This document shows positions 6,731 through 14,068 of a stretch of DNA of 14,235 bases, one piece after another. This stretch comes from Caldivirga sp. UBA161 (GTDB lineage Archaea > Thermoproteota > Thermoprotei > Thermoproteales > Thermocladiaceae). The first letter of the stretch is position 1. Every line of letters begins with the position of its first letter. A program made the position numbers and the translations under genes. The stretch spans positions 1,836 to 16,070 of the forward strand of contig NZ_DAXS01000013.1 in assembly GCF_002506515.1 (NCBI RefSeq), given 5' to 3'. Below the pieces are notes generated by a model. That model had not been told where the DNA came from and did not search any database. It saw only the letters and a list, made by a program, of their open reading frames with translations.

Positions 6731-7978
6731 TTACTTTTTACCGGGTTTTCTCTCAGGTTTACCATGAGGCTTAGCCGCAGGTTTAGCTGCTGGTTTCCTG
6801 GGGGGTGGCTTGGCGTAAATTGTCTTAACCTCCTGAACCCTCCTCATGAACTCCTCCTTAAGCCTAGGTGCAATGAAATTGCCTGTGAATACATCAGCCT
6901 TAGCCGCTATGGCTAATTTAGCCGCAAGAGCCCTCGCAATCTTACCCCTCTGCCACCTTGGTGCTCTAAATATGTCCGGGTACTGGAATATTACACCATG
7001 CTTAGGCGGCCTCCCCCTACCCCTGAGTGCTCTGAATAATGCCTTCTCAGCCCCTAGGACTTGAATTGTTGATGCAGGCATTAGAGCCAGCTTCATTAAG
7101 CTTCCAGCTAATGCAATTAACCTAGCACCAAGTAGTGAACCCGCAAGTTCTCTAATATTTGGTGCAACATCCTTCATTGCATCATCAATGTACTCAGTTA
7201 AGTTCTCCCTAATGGTCTGCATATCTAGGTAAAGCTTAGCTAACGACCTAATCTGCTGGAGATCCCACTCAACTATTGATGCTCCAACACTCTTAGCGGC
7301 AGCCTCAGCAATCCTACTGGCCCTCTCCTCACCGAGTTCAGGTAGGGCCTCCATTATCTTACTCTTAGTGTAATTGGACCTATCCCCAAGCTTATAAACT
7401 AGCGCAGCGTATTCATTATTATTCCTCGTTAGGTTCTCTAACTCGGGGAAGTGTATCCCGTACCATTCCCTAAGCCTAGAGGCTACTAGGTTAGATACCT
7501 TATCCAAGTCATCCACTGAATTTATTGCCTGGGCTATGAATAAGTCCCTCCTCTCCGCCGCCTGCTTTAACTTTAGCCTTGTTTGAATTACTGAAACCTC
7601 ATTAACCCTCTTAATGTATTCAATGGGCTCAATCCCGTAAATCTCCTTAAGGTATTTGCTCCAAAATTCCTCCCTAAATAACCTCCCTACCTTAGTGGGT
7701 AATTCAGCCTTAATCTCAATACCTTTAATTATGTTGGTCAGGTTCCTGGCTAATTCCTTATGCTCCACGTAAACTGTGGAAACCCCCGCCTTGGCTAATC
7801 TATTAATGAAACCCACTAACTCATCGGTGGGTTTACCAACCTCAATGTTATTAAGCATGTTAGCTATCCTTTGGGCGTCATAATCATACACCAGCTTATC
7901 CACCACTGAGCCATCATCCCTAAGCGCAATTATGCCTAAGGCATCCAACACTAGGTATACTGTGGAACTCACATACAC
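6731..7978 (-). CDS. nop5: C/D box RNP core protein Nop5 (Nop56/58 homologue)
   Basis: 415 residues, within the usual archaeal range. Nop5 bridges L7Ae-bound C/D guide RNA and the methyltransferase fibrillarin in the complex that 2'-O-methylates rRNA and tRNA. The N-terminal domain (about 1-125) binds fibrillarin, a helical coiled-coil region follows (about 125-250), and the Nop domain (about 255-370) contains GARLIALAGSLMKLALMPAS, then STIQVLGAEKALFRALRGRG, PPKHGVIFQYP and APRWQRGKIARALAAKLAIA, which are diagnostic. The tail (about 392-415) is a low-complexity Lys/Pro/Ala basic extension. Start: GTG at 7976-7978, with a second in-frame GTG at 7970-7972; a TATA box 20-25 bases upstream fits a leaderless mRNA from either. 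In many archaea fibrillarin is the next gene downstream; here the next gene is the PAP2 phosphatase. Confidence 0.97.
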   Translation of the reverse strand: MYVSSTVYLVLDALGIIALRDDGSVVDKLVYDYDAQRIANMLNNIEVGKPTDELVGFINRLAKAGVSTVYVEHKELARNLTNIIKGIEIKAELPTKVGRLFREEFWSKYLKEIYGIEPIEYIKRVNEVSVIQTRLKLKQAAERRDLFIAQAINSVDDLDKVSNLVASRLREWYGIHFPELENLTRNNNEYAALVYKLGDRSNYTKSKIMEALPELGEERASRIAEAAAKSVGASIVEWDLQQIRSLAKLYLDMQTIRENLTEYIDDAMKDVAPNIRELAGSLLGARLIALAGSLMKLALMPASTIQVLGAEKALFRALRGRGRPPKHGVIFQYPDIFRAPRWQRGKIARALAAKLAIAAKADVFTGNFIAPRLKEEFMRRVQEVKTIYAKPPPRKPAAKPAAKPHGKPERKPGKK

Positions 7979-7994
7979 ACTTAATTAAGGGCAT

Positions 7995-8003
7995 TATTAA
8001 ATA
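7995..8003 (-). promoter_or_regulatory. TATA box of nop5
   Basis: Minus-strand ATTTAATAA, centred about 21 bases before the GTG at 7978 and 27 before the GTG at 7972. It slightly favours the second GTG as the true leaderless start. Confidence 0.5.
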
Positions 8004-8100
8004 TTATGCCTAATGGGTGAACCATAGTGGCCTTCACCATTCTCGTAACCGTAGTAAACTACTCAACACGCTTTCTCAGCATTCTTCATAATGATGATTA

Positions 8101-8145
8101 CCTGTACTTACTTTAAGAATAATGCAGTTCAACACTGTACTTACT
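8101..8145 (+). repeat. Direct repeat pair CTGTACTTACT
   Basis: Two exact 11-base copies at 8102-8112 and 8135-8145, 33 bases apart (close to three helical turns). Such spacing suits a regulator binding the same DNA face, but no regulator is known here. Confidence 0.45.
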
Positions 8146-8454
8146 CCATTAACATGATTATGAGCCATATAATAGGGTAGAATTATGATTCATGCTTACT
8201 ACTCCTATTTTAATACGATACATATATAGTATTATAGTGTACTCACTATTTCTACCATAATTATGCTTTACTAAATGTAGTGGAATTAACCATAGTAGTA
8301 AACTTATTCCTTTAAATAAAACGTATTTCAGCATTGTTATTGGGAAATACTTAAAAACAAATATCGTGATGGCCATATTATGCTCAGTAATGATCAATGC
8401 CAAATCTTTAATGTAGAAAGAAGCCTAGAGGCAATTAATTTAAGTAAAGTAATT

Positions 8455-8463
8455 GGAGGTGAT
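8455..8463 (+). promoter_or_regulatory. Strong Shine-Dalgarno of nuoJ, deciding the start
   Basis: GGAGGTGAT is complementary to nine bases of the conserved 16S rRNA 3' end. It overlaps the in-frame TTG (8453) and ATG (8462) and leaves four bases before GTG at 8468, so GTG 8468 is the most likely start. Confidence 0.6.
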
Positions 8464-8467
8464 GAAT

Positions 8468-8947
8468 GTGACTGATGTTGGGCTAGCCCTAGTGGTTGTT
8501 GAAGTTTTAGTAGTGATCTCATCACTGGCTGTACTATTAACCAAGGATAACTTATACTCAGCCCTATACCTAGCCCTTGCCTCAGGCCTATCTGCAACAG
8601 CATTACTGTTAATGAACGGTGTGCTCCCCTTTGTGTTAATAGTAATGATTTACGTTGGTGCAACAATAACAATAACCATAGTGCTTGCTGCAACCTACAG
8701 GAGGCCTGTGGCATACACTGGTGTTGAGGGTAAGTGGATTGGCGTTGCTTTAGTAATAGTGGTGTTATCTCTAATAGCCCTTAAGTCAGTCTACTCAACT
8801 CCACTGCAGCCTGCTAGCCTAAGTCCAGCCCAATTAGCTCATGATGTATTAAGCAGTGGTATGACTATGTTACTTATACTACTGGTATCATTCCTATCCA
8901 TGGTGATGGCTATAACAATAAGGTATCTGAAGGTGACCCAGTCATGA
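8468..8947 (+). CDS. nuoJ: NADH-quinone oxidoreductase-type subunit J (NuoJ)
   Basis: About 159 residues from GTG 8468 (162 from ATG 8462, 164 from TTG 8453). NuoJ is a small membrane subunit that, with K and the missing H and A, forms the region linking quinone reduction to proton movement. Five hydrophobic segments are visible. The signature MIYVGATITI (Tyr at about residue 62) matches the conserved TM3 IYxGAI motif, whose helix bends during turnover. The upstream pattern KDNLYSALYLALASGLSATALLLM is also typical. The stop overlaps the nuoK start (ATGA, 8944-8947), implying translational coupling. It is the first gene of the cluster; no nuoH or nuoI precedes it. Family homologues also occur as F420H2 dehydrogenase subunits, so the electron donor cannot be told from this gene. 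Confidence 0.92.
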   Translation: MTDVGLALVVVEVLVVISSLAVLLTKDNLYSALYLALASGLSATALLLMNGVLPFVLIVMIYVGATITITIVLAATYRRPVAYTGVEGKWIGVALVIVVLSLIALKSVYSTPLQPASLSPAQLAHDVLSSGMTMLLILLVSFLSMVMAITIRYLKVTQS

Positions 8948-9252
8948 TTGGCGAGGCCTTATCCCTAATAGCCACAGCCATACTAATACTATCAATAGGC
9001 TTAGCGGTAGTTATTAATTCAAGGGACTTAATTAGGCTATTAATAGGCCTTGAGTTAATGTTTAACTCAGTCTTCCTAACAACAGTAGCCCTGTATGTTT
9101 ATCAACCCTACTTGGCGTTCATTGTAGTTACTATTAGTGTAATCACCTCAGCTGCTGAATTCATAGCCTTAATAACAGCAATCTTAACAGTGGATAAAAT
9201 GAGGAGGAACATTGAGACAAGGAGTATTTTAGCTGGGGGTGATAAGGCATGA
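8944..9252 (+). CDS. nuoK: NADH-quinone oxidoreductase-type subunit K (NuoK)
   Basis: 102 residues, the normal length. Three transmembrane helices carry the two conserved buried glutamates: E37 in IGLELMFNSV (TM2) and E72 in TSAAEFIALITAI (TM3), which form part of the proton path between the quinone module and the antiporter-like subunits. Both are intact here. The start ATG overlaps the nuoJ stop by four bases, and GGTGA lies seven bases upstream within nuoJ. The stop likewise overlaps the nuoM start by four bases. The C-terminal tail (KMRRNIETRSILAGGDKA) is somewhat longer and more basic than in bacterial NuoK. Confidence 0.96.
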   Translation: MIGEALSLIATAILILSIGLAVVINSRDLIRLLIGLELMFNSVFLTTVALYVYQPYLAFIVVTISVITSAAEFIALITAILTVDKMRRNIETRSILAGGDKA

Positions 9253-10715
9253 TAGTTCACATGGATCCAATCCTCATATTCTCACTATCACTTCCAATTG
9301 CGGCAGTTATATTAACTGCAGTTCTAAGTAAGCGTGCATCTCTTTATACTGCTGTAATATCATTTATACCGTTAATAGCCTACTCACTATATGGCATATT
9401 CGCTAACCTTGATTACCTGGTTCCATTAGGTAATTTACCAAGCCCAATAGGCGGCATGTACCTTATTAATGATGGCTTAAGCAACTCATTTGGATTCACT
9501 ATAGCCTTAGTCACCGCTATGATATCCATTGTTTCAGAACCATACATGGAGCATAGGTTCCGTGCATTAGGCATTAAGGAGGAATTCAACATATATTACC
9601 CATTATTCATACTATGTGGCATATCAATGGAGTGGATAGTGTATGCATATAACCTACTCTTAATGTACATAGGCCTTGAAGTATCCTTAATATCATCATT
9701 CCTCCTAATATACTTCTACGGTTATGATGGCTATGGGAGGACTAGGCAGTGGATAGGCTTACTATACTTCGTCTACACTCACATCGCCAGCGTACTATTC
9801 CTAATAGGTGCAATTATGGTTGCATTAACCAATGGGACAATGAACCTAGCTGCCATAAAGTACGTGCCGCCTGTGGCCTGGGCCCTAATACTAGTAGGCA
9901 TGTTAATAAAGCTGCCAAGCTACGGCCCACACGTCTGGTTACCTTGGGCGCACGGTATGCATCCCACACCAGTTGCGGCATTAATAATATCGGTCGTTGG
10001 CTTAGCATCATACATATTAGCTAGAATATATTTAATATCCCCATATTTCATAGAATCCATAAGGATACCACTACTTGCCTACGCAATAATAGGCGGCATA
10101 CTGGTGAGTTTTGCAGTGTTTAGGCAGAGGCATAGTTACAAGTGGTTGTTGGCGTATTCCACGGTGGCTAACATGGCTTACCTACTAGCTGGATTAACAC
10201 TAGGTACATACGGTATAGTGGGCTTAACATTACACTTCATCGCCCATCAATTAGGTAAAGCAGTGCTCTTCATGACCGCTGGGGCAATCATTGTTCAATA
10301 CGATGTACTAGATATGTCAAAAATGGGTGGGCTCCAGAACTATATACCATCAATAGGTGGTGCAGCGTTACTTGGTTGGATGAGCTTGGCAGGCATATTC
10401 ACTGTTGGGTTACTGGGTGAATTCTTCCTATTCCTGGGTTTATTGACAACACTTGGCTTCAGCCTAAGCACACTATGGGCATTCGTGGGTTTAGCATTCC
10501 TATTCCTACTAACTGGAACCTACGGCTTCTGGGCGTTGAAGGAGGTCTTTTATGGGCAGCCTAGGTGGCCTTACACTAAGACTAAGCCAAGCAATAAATT
10601 AGTGGTGCCACTGTATGTGCTCGGGTTAACGAGCGTTATACTATTATTCCCACCTATATCAACAACATTGGTTCACTCAATACTAAGTGCAATATGGGTG
10701 ATAACTCATGTATGA
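9249..10715 (+). CDS. nuoM: NADH-quinone oxidoreductase-type antiporter-like subunit M (NuoM)
   Basis: 488 residues, normal for this proton-pumping membrane subunit, about 14 helices. Conserved sites: TM5 glutamate E144 (YIGLEVSLISS), TM7 lysine K221 (IKLPSYGPHVWLPWAHGMHPTPVAALI), a further lysine K337 (HQLGKAVLF), and TM12 glutamate E391 (GLLGEFFLFLG), which points to M rather than L or N. Two odd points: the usual LPDAH is LPWAH, and the TM8 lysine (K265 in E. coli, LLKTAAYG) is glycine here (VVGLASYI). Start ATG 9249 is backed by GGTGAT five bases upstream and by the overlap with nuoK; ATG 9261 is an alternative. It precedes nuoL, the reverse of the common L-M-N order. A homologous antiporter-like subunit of another membrane oxidoreductase is possible but less likely in this cluster. 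Confidence 0.9.
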   Translation: MIVHMDPILIFSLSLPIAAVILTAVLSKRASLYTAVISFIPLIAYSLYGIFANLDYLVPLGNLPSPIGGMYLINDGLSNSFGFTIALVTAMISIVSEPYMEHRFRALGIKEEFNIYYPLFILCGISMEWIVYAYNLLLMYIGLEVSLISSFLLIYFYGYDGYGRTRQWIGLLYFVYTHIASVLFLIGAIMVALTNGTMNLAAIKYVPPVAWALILVGMLIKLPSYGPHVWLPWAHGMHPTPVAALIISVVGLASYILARIYLISPYFIESIRIPLLAYAIIGGILVSFAVFRQRHSYKWLLAYSTVANMAYLLAGLTLGTYGIVGLTLHFIAHQLGKAVLFMTAGAIIVQYDVLDMSKMGGLQNYIPSIGGAALLGWMSLAGIFTVGLLGEFFLFLGLLTTLGFSLSTLWAFVGLAFLFLLTGTYGFWALKEVFYGQPRWPYTKTKPSNKLVVPLYVLGLTSVILLFPPISTTLVHSILSAIWVITHV

Positions 10716-12681
10716 GTCCATTCTTCCCGCCTTAATAGCCCTAATGACCCTAATACCTATACTGTTTGCCTCACCAATATCAGTGTACTGGTCCATTGAG
10801 CAGGATAACCGTAAAGCACGCCCACTGGAGTACCTAGCGGTCATTGGGCTTGGTGTAGCGGCATTGGCGTCAACATACATAGCGGTTGCATACCCAATGA
10901 GGGCCATTATTTACACATACCCATGGATATCGGTACCAGGAGTATTCACAATGCATGTGTCATTTATTGTTGACTTCCTGAGTAGGTACATGGGATTATT
11001 AACCGCCTGGTTAGCCTTCATAATAGGTGTATACAGCCTAGAGTATATGGCTAATGATTATAGGCTTGGCTGGTTCTGGTTCTTCTACAACACCTTCGCA
11101 GCATCAATGCTGCTACTCGTTTATTCAAATAACCTACTCCTAATGTTCATAGGGTGGGAAGGGCTTGGGTTAAGTTCATGGGCATTAATAGGTAATTGGT
11201 TTAAGGATGATGATGAAATAACCTTCGTTGGGAAACTAGGCGACACAGTGCTAGGTAAACCAGCATGGACTACGCCATCCTACGCAGCCTATAGGGCTAT
11301 AGTTACAATAAGGTTTGGTGATATGCCCATGTTAGGTGCCTTAGCGGCAATAGGGATATTTGGGGGTAGCCTAGACTTCAACATGATAAACTGGGGGCAC
11401 TTAACAAGCGTATTGGGTACTATTGGAACAGCCATAGTTCTCATCGCCTTCCTACTGGGTCCATTCACTAAGAGTGCGCAATTCCCATTTAATGACTGGC
11501 TCCTCACAGCTATGACTGGCCCAACAAGTGTTTCCGCATTACTTCACTCAGCCACAATGGTTGCTGCAGGTGTTTACGTATTCATGAGGCTTACCTTATC
11601 CCTATATGGTGCAGGGGTATTAACATCAAGTGGGGTTCTGTTAACTTACCTAGTGGTTATTTACGTTGGCTTATTAACAGCACTGCTTGGTTCATTATTC
11701 GCCTTAGCCATTGATGAGAGGAAAGTTATCTTAGCTGGCTCAACAATGGCGTCACTGGGTTTAATGATGGGTATAACGGCTGCTACACCTTACTTAAGCA
11801 GTGTTGTAACTATTGGTGAGTATGTACTTCCCGCAGCAGTACTAGTTGCCTTCCTATACTTAATAATTCATGCATTATCTAAGGCTACATTATTCCTAGT
11901 CAGTGGCCACCTGATTCATGAGACTGGGACTAGGTTTAACGTGGGTGATGTTGAGTTAGCTAAGAGGATGAAGCTAGCCTTCTACTCAACAATAGCAGCA
12001 GCAATAACCCTGGGAGGCGTTCCACCATTAGCTGGCTACTGGATTCACGCCTCAATGGATGAGTTAGTCTCCAGTGTAAGCCAAACAGTGGGCTGGGGAT
12101 CATATACCCTACTGATACTTACTAGCATAGCCTATGTAGCCTTCCTAGCTAGGTTCACCTCCCTAAACTTCATTAAGGGAGGGAGAGTGGAGCATAAGGA
12201 GCCTGGGCACGGTGGATTACTTATGGCTATTTCATACGCCTTAACAGCCACTGTAGCCTTAGCCACAGTGGCAGTACCATTCACCATACATGCACCATCA
12301 ATATTGGTTGAACCGGGTTATGACGCCTACGTAGTGGGTATTGGCGTATTCCTCTGGGTAATCTTCATTACTGCACTCATTAAGCCGAGGGCACCATCAT
12401 TAAGTAGTTTAACAACTATTTTTGAACGCAGGTATTACTTGCAGGCATTCATGGATGTTATCTTAGCAGGCTTTGGGAGGGCCCTCATAGAGTTCGCTTA
12501 CTTAATAAGCCATGGTATTGATGTGCTCTTCAACACGCTGATACCATCATTATTCACAGGCTTCTCAAGGGTTATTAGGAGGGTTCAGGTTGGTTTACTG
12601 AACCAGTACATTAGGTATATTTACTTAGCAACAGTGGTAATGCTAATAATAGTGCTAATACTGGTGATGGTGTATGGTTGA
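10708..12681 (+). CDS. nuoL: NADH-quinone oxidoreductase-type antiporter-like subunit L (NuoL)
   Basis: 657 residues, longer than typical NuoL (about 610-650). Conserved sites: TM5 E151 (IGWEGLGLSSWALIG), TM7 K255 (KSAQFPFNDWLLTAMTGPTS), H280 (ALLHSATMVAAGVYVF), and K392 (HALSKATLFLVSGH). The C-terminal part (about 570-657) has the lateral-helix character of NuoL: RRYYLQAFMD, an amphipathic stretch, IRRVQVGLLNQYIRYIY and a final membrane helix. Odd points: a roughly 19-residue insertion between TM5 and TM6 (DDDEITFVGKLGDTVLGKPA region), a further insertion of about 24 residues around 300-375, and the TM12 motif GFxSKDE reading GYWIHASMDE, so the usual lysine is absent. The start overlaps nuoM by eight bases, with GGTGAT five bases upstream. 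Confidence 0.94.
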   Translation: MYESILPALIALMTLIPILFASPISVYWSIEQDNRKARPLEYLAVIGLGVAALASTYIAVAYPMRAIIYTYPWISVPGVFTMHVSFIVDFLSRYMGLLTAWLAFIIGVYSLEYMANDYRLGWFWFFYNTFAASMLLLVYSNNLLLMFIGWEGLGLSSWALIGNWFKDDDEITFVGKLGDTVLGKPAWTTPSYAAYRAIVTIRFGDMPMLGALAAIGIFGGSLDFNMINWGHLTSVLGTIGTAIVLIAFLLGPFTKSAQFPFNDWLLTAMTGPTSVSALLHSATMVAAGVYVFMRLTLSLYGAGVLTSSGVLLTYLVVIYVGLLTALLGSLFALAIDERKVILAGSTMASLGLMMGITAATPYLSSVVTIGEYVLPAAVLVAFLYLIIHALSKATLFLVSGHLIHETGTRFNVGDVELAKRMKLAFYSTIAAAITLGGVPPLAGYWIHASMDELVSSVSQTVGWGSYTLLILTSIAYVAFLARFTSLNFIKGGRVEHKEPGHGGLLMAISYALTATVALATVAVPFTIHAPSILVEPGYDAYVVGIGVFLWVIFITALIKPRAPSLSSLTTIFERRYYLQAFMDVILAGFGRALIEFAYLISHGIDVLFNTLIPSLFTGFSRVIRRVQVGLLNQYIRYIYLATVVMLIIVLILVMVYG

Positions 12682-14008
12682 GTACATTGAAGTAATAGTC
12701 TCATCAGTAATAGGAACAATACTGGTTACAGCTGCATTACTGGCGTTTAGGAGGGAGGAGTATGCTTGGATACCTGCAATAATACTCCTACTACCTGACC
12801 TATGGGTTAACATCAACTACATGGTTTACCCAATACTAATAGACATAATTGTGGTGGGTAATATACTGTCCCTTAAGGTGTTGAGTAATAGCCAATACAG
12901 GGGGCTTGACTACGCACTAATGACTATAGTAGGGTTAGTGAGCTCATACGCCCTCTATGTACCGATTAGCTCCAGTGCAGTGGATATAGCCTCATACTTC
13001 GGGTTCCTACTGGGCTTATTCATGATAATAAGCGTAGCATCATACTTCATAATACAGATTGGCGCTAAGCCTGAAAACATGGATGCTGCCATTAAGGCCA
13101 TAGTAGCCTTCGTCATAGCCACAGTACTCTTCTTCACTGGTTCAGTAGTACTACTGTCGGCGTACTTCATTGGCTCATCACTACCATTATTCATGCTAGG
13201 CTACACCCTAGCCCTACTTGGGGTGATGCTTGAAGTTGGTGCGGCACCAATGCACATTTGGGTGCCTGACGTATTCACTGCAGGTGACCCAATCCCAGTG
13301 TCAGTATTAGCCTCAACGATTAAGATAATGCCAATTATAGTCCTAGTTAAGTTAATGTACCCAATCCTAACAAGCCTAGGGGGCTTCTACGTGAGCTACA
13401 CATTCTGGTTAACGGCAGTGATGTCAGCCTTAAGCATGTTGATTGGTAATGTAGGTGCATTAACCTCCAGGGAGCCTTCAAGGGTCCTAGCATACTCCAG
13501 CATAGCTAACATGGGTTACATACTTGCAGCTGCAGCAGCCTTAATTAATGCACCAGCAATAGTCCCTCAATCAAGCCAAGTTCTCACATATGCCTTAGCT
13601 GGATTAATAATGCAGCTTGTGGTTAACGCGGCAGGTAAGATAGGTTTCTTCACGATAATTAAGGGTGATTATAAGGGCAGCATCTACAGTTACCTGCTTG
13701 GACTATCATTCATAGGTACGCCGCCGCTCCTTGGATTCTGGAGTAAATTATTCATCATAATATCACTGGTTTACCTAGGGCCAATGGGGCTCTGGTTAGC
13801 TGTATTCCTAGTAATTAATTCAGTAATATCAGTACCCTACTACGTGAGGTTATCAAGGGACTTAAGCCTCAAGGCCCCCTCCGGAATGGTACTCTACACT
13901 GTGGCATTAATGACTGCCGTAATGCTGCTTGGCATTATAATACCAATACCAGCATTAATAGTATCATCATCAAAGGGCCTCCTAAGCTACCTAAGCCCAC
14001 CACCGTAA
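12674..14008 (+). CDS. nuoN: NADH-quinone oxidoreductase-type antiporter-like subunit N (NuoN)
   Basis: 444 residues, short relative to bacterial NuoN (about 480). The diagnostic block is APMHIWVPDVFTAGDPIPVS (residues 191-210), matching PFHxWTPDVYxGAPxPV. Lysines at TM8 (STIKIMP, K217), in NAAGKIGFF (K322) and at TM12 (GFWSKLF, K358) are kept. The TM7 position that is lysine in E. coli NuoN (K217, GFKLSLVPFH) is glutamate here (E187, MLEVGAAPMH). The TM5 glutamate seems lost: the WELLSLSxY segment aligns with FMIISVASY, giving Met117. YSSIANMGYILAA is the usual TM10 motif with His replaced by Asn. The start ATG overlaps nuoL by eight bases, with GGTGAT five bases upstream. It is the last gene of the operon; 60 bases separate it from the L2 gene. 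Confidence 0.92.
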   Translation: MVEYIEVIVSSVIGTILVTAALLAFRREEYAWIPAIILLLPDLWVNINYMVYPILIDIIVVGNILSLKVLSNSQYRGLDYALMTIVGLVSSYALYVPISSSAVDIASYFGFLLGLFMIISVASYFIIQIGAKPENMDAAIKAIVAFVIATVLFFTGSVVLLSAYFIGSSLPLFMLGYTLALLGVMLEVGAAPMHIWVPDVFTAGDPIPVSVLASTIKIMPIIVLVKLMYPILTSLGGFYVSYTFWLTAVMSALSMLIGNVGALTSREPSRVLAYSSIANMGYILAAAAALINAPAIVPQSSQVLTYALAGLIMQLVVNAAGKIGFFTIIKGDYKGSIYSYLLGLSFIGTPPLLGFWSKLFIIISLVYLGPMGLWLAVFLVINSVISVPYYVRLSRDLSLKAPSGMVLYTVALMTAVMLLGIIIPIPALIVSSSKGLLSYLSPPP

Positions 14009-14030
14009 GCCAAATTAAAAGAGGCGTTAA

Positions 14031-14040
14031 TTTTTAAAAA
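14031..14040 (+). promoter_or_regulatory. TATA box of the ribosomal protein L2 gene
   Basis: TTTTTAAAAA, centred about 33 bases before the ATG at 14069. A start of transcription near 14062 would leave a leader of only a few bases, and no Shine-Dalgarno site is seen. Confidence 0.55.
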
Positions 14041-14068
14041 GCCCACATTTAGTACTTCCTGATAATTA

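Larger units (their letters stand above)
7979..8467. other. AT-rich intergenic region between divergent nop5 and nuoJ
   Basis: I see no convincing gene. A minus-strand open frame (8158-8403, TTG start) gives an 81-residue hydrophobic peptide whose make-up follows the AT-rich DNA, so I do not call it. Visible structure includes a direct repeat pair (8102-8145), a small inverted repeat GTAG-TAAA-CTAC near 8052-8063, and GAAATACTTAAAAAC (8345-8359), a possible BRE/TATA for the nuo operon giving a leader of about 85 bases. Confidence 0.5.

Noticed and set aside
8091..8097. ATGATGA as a box C of a C/D guide RNA
   Set aside because: No CTGA box D follows at a suitable distance; the same holds for ATGATGA near 165.
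8101..8145. CRISPR-like repeat
   Set aside because: Only two copies of 11 bases with a 22-base gap, no array and no cas genes.
8158..8403. 81-residue hydrophobic minus-strand open frame with TTG start
   Set aside because: Composition is what AT-rich DNA gives by chance, there is no Shine-Dalgarno site or motif. A possible TATA about 30 bases upstream is not enough alone.
8394..8714. Antisense 106-residue frame over nuoJ
   Set aside because: Leu/Gln/Ser-rich peptide opposite strongly conserved NuoJ coding sequence.
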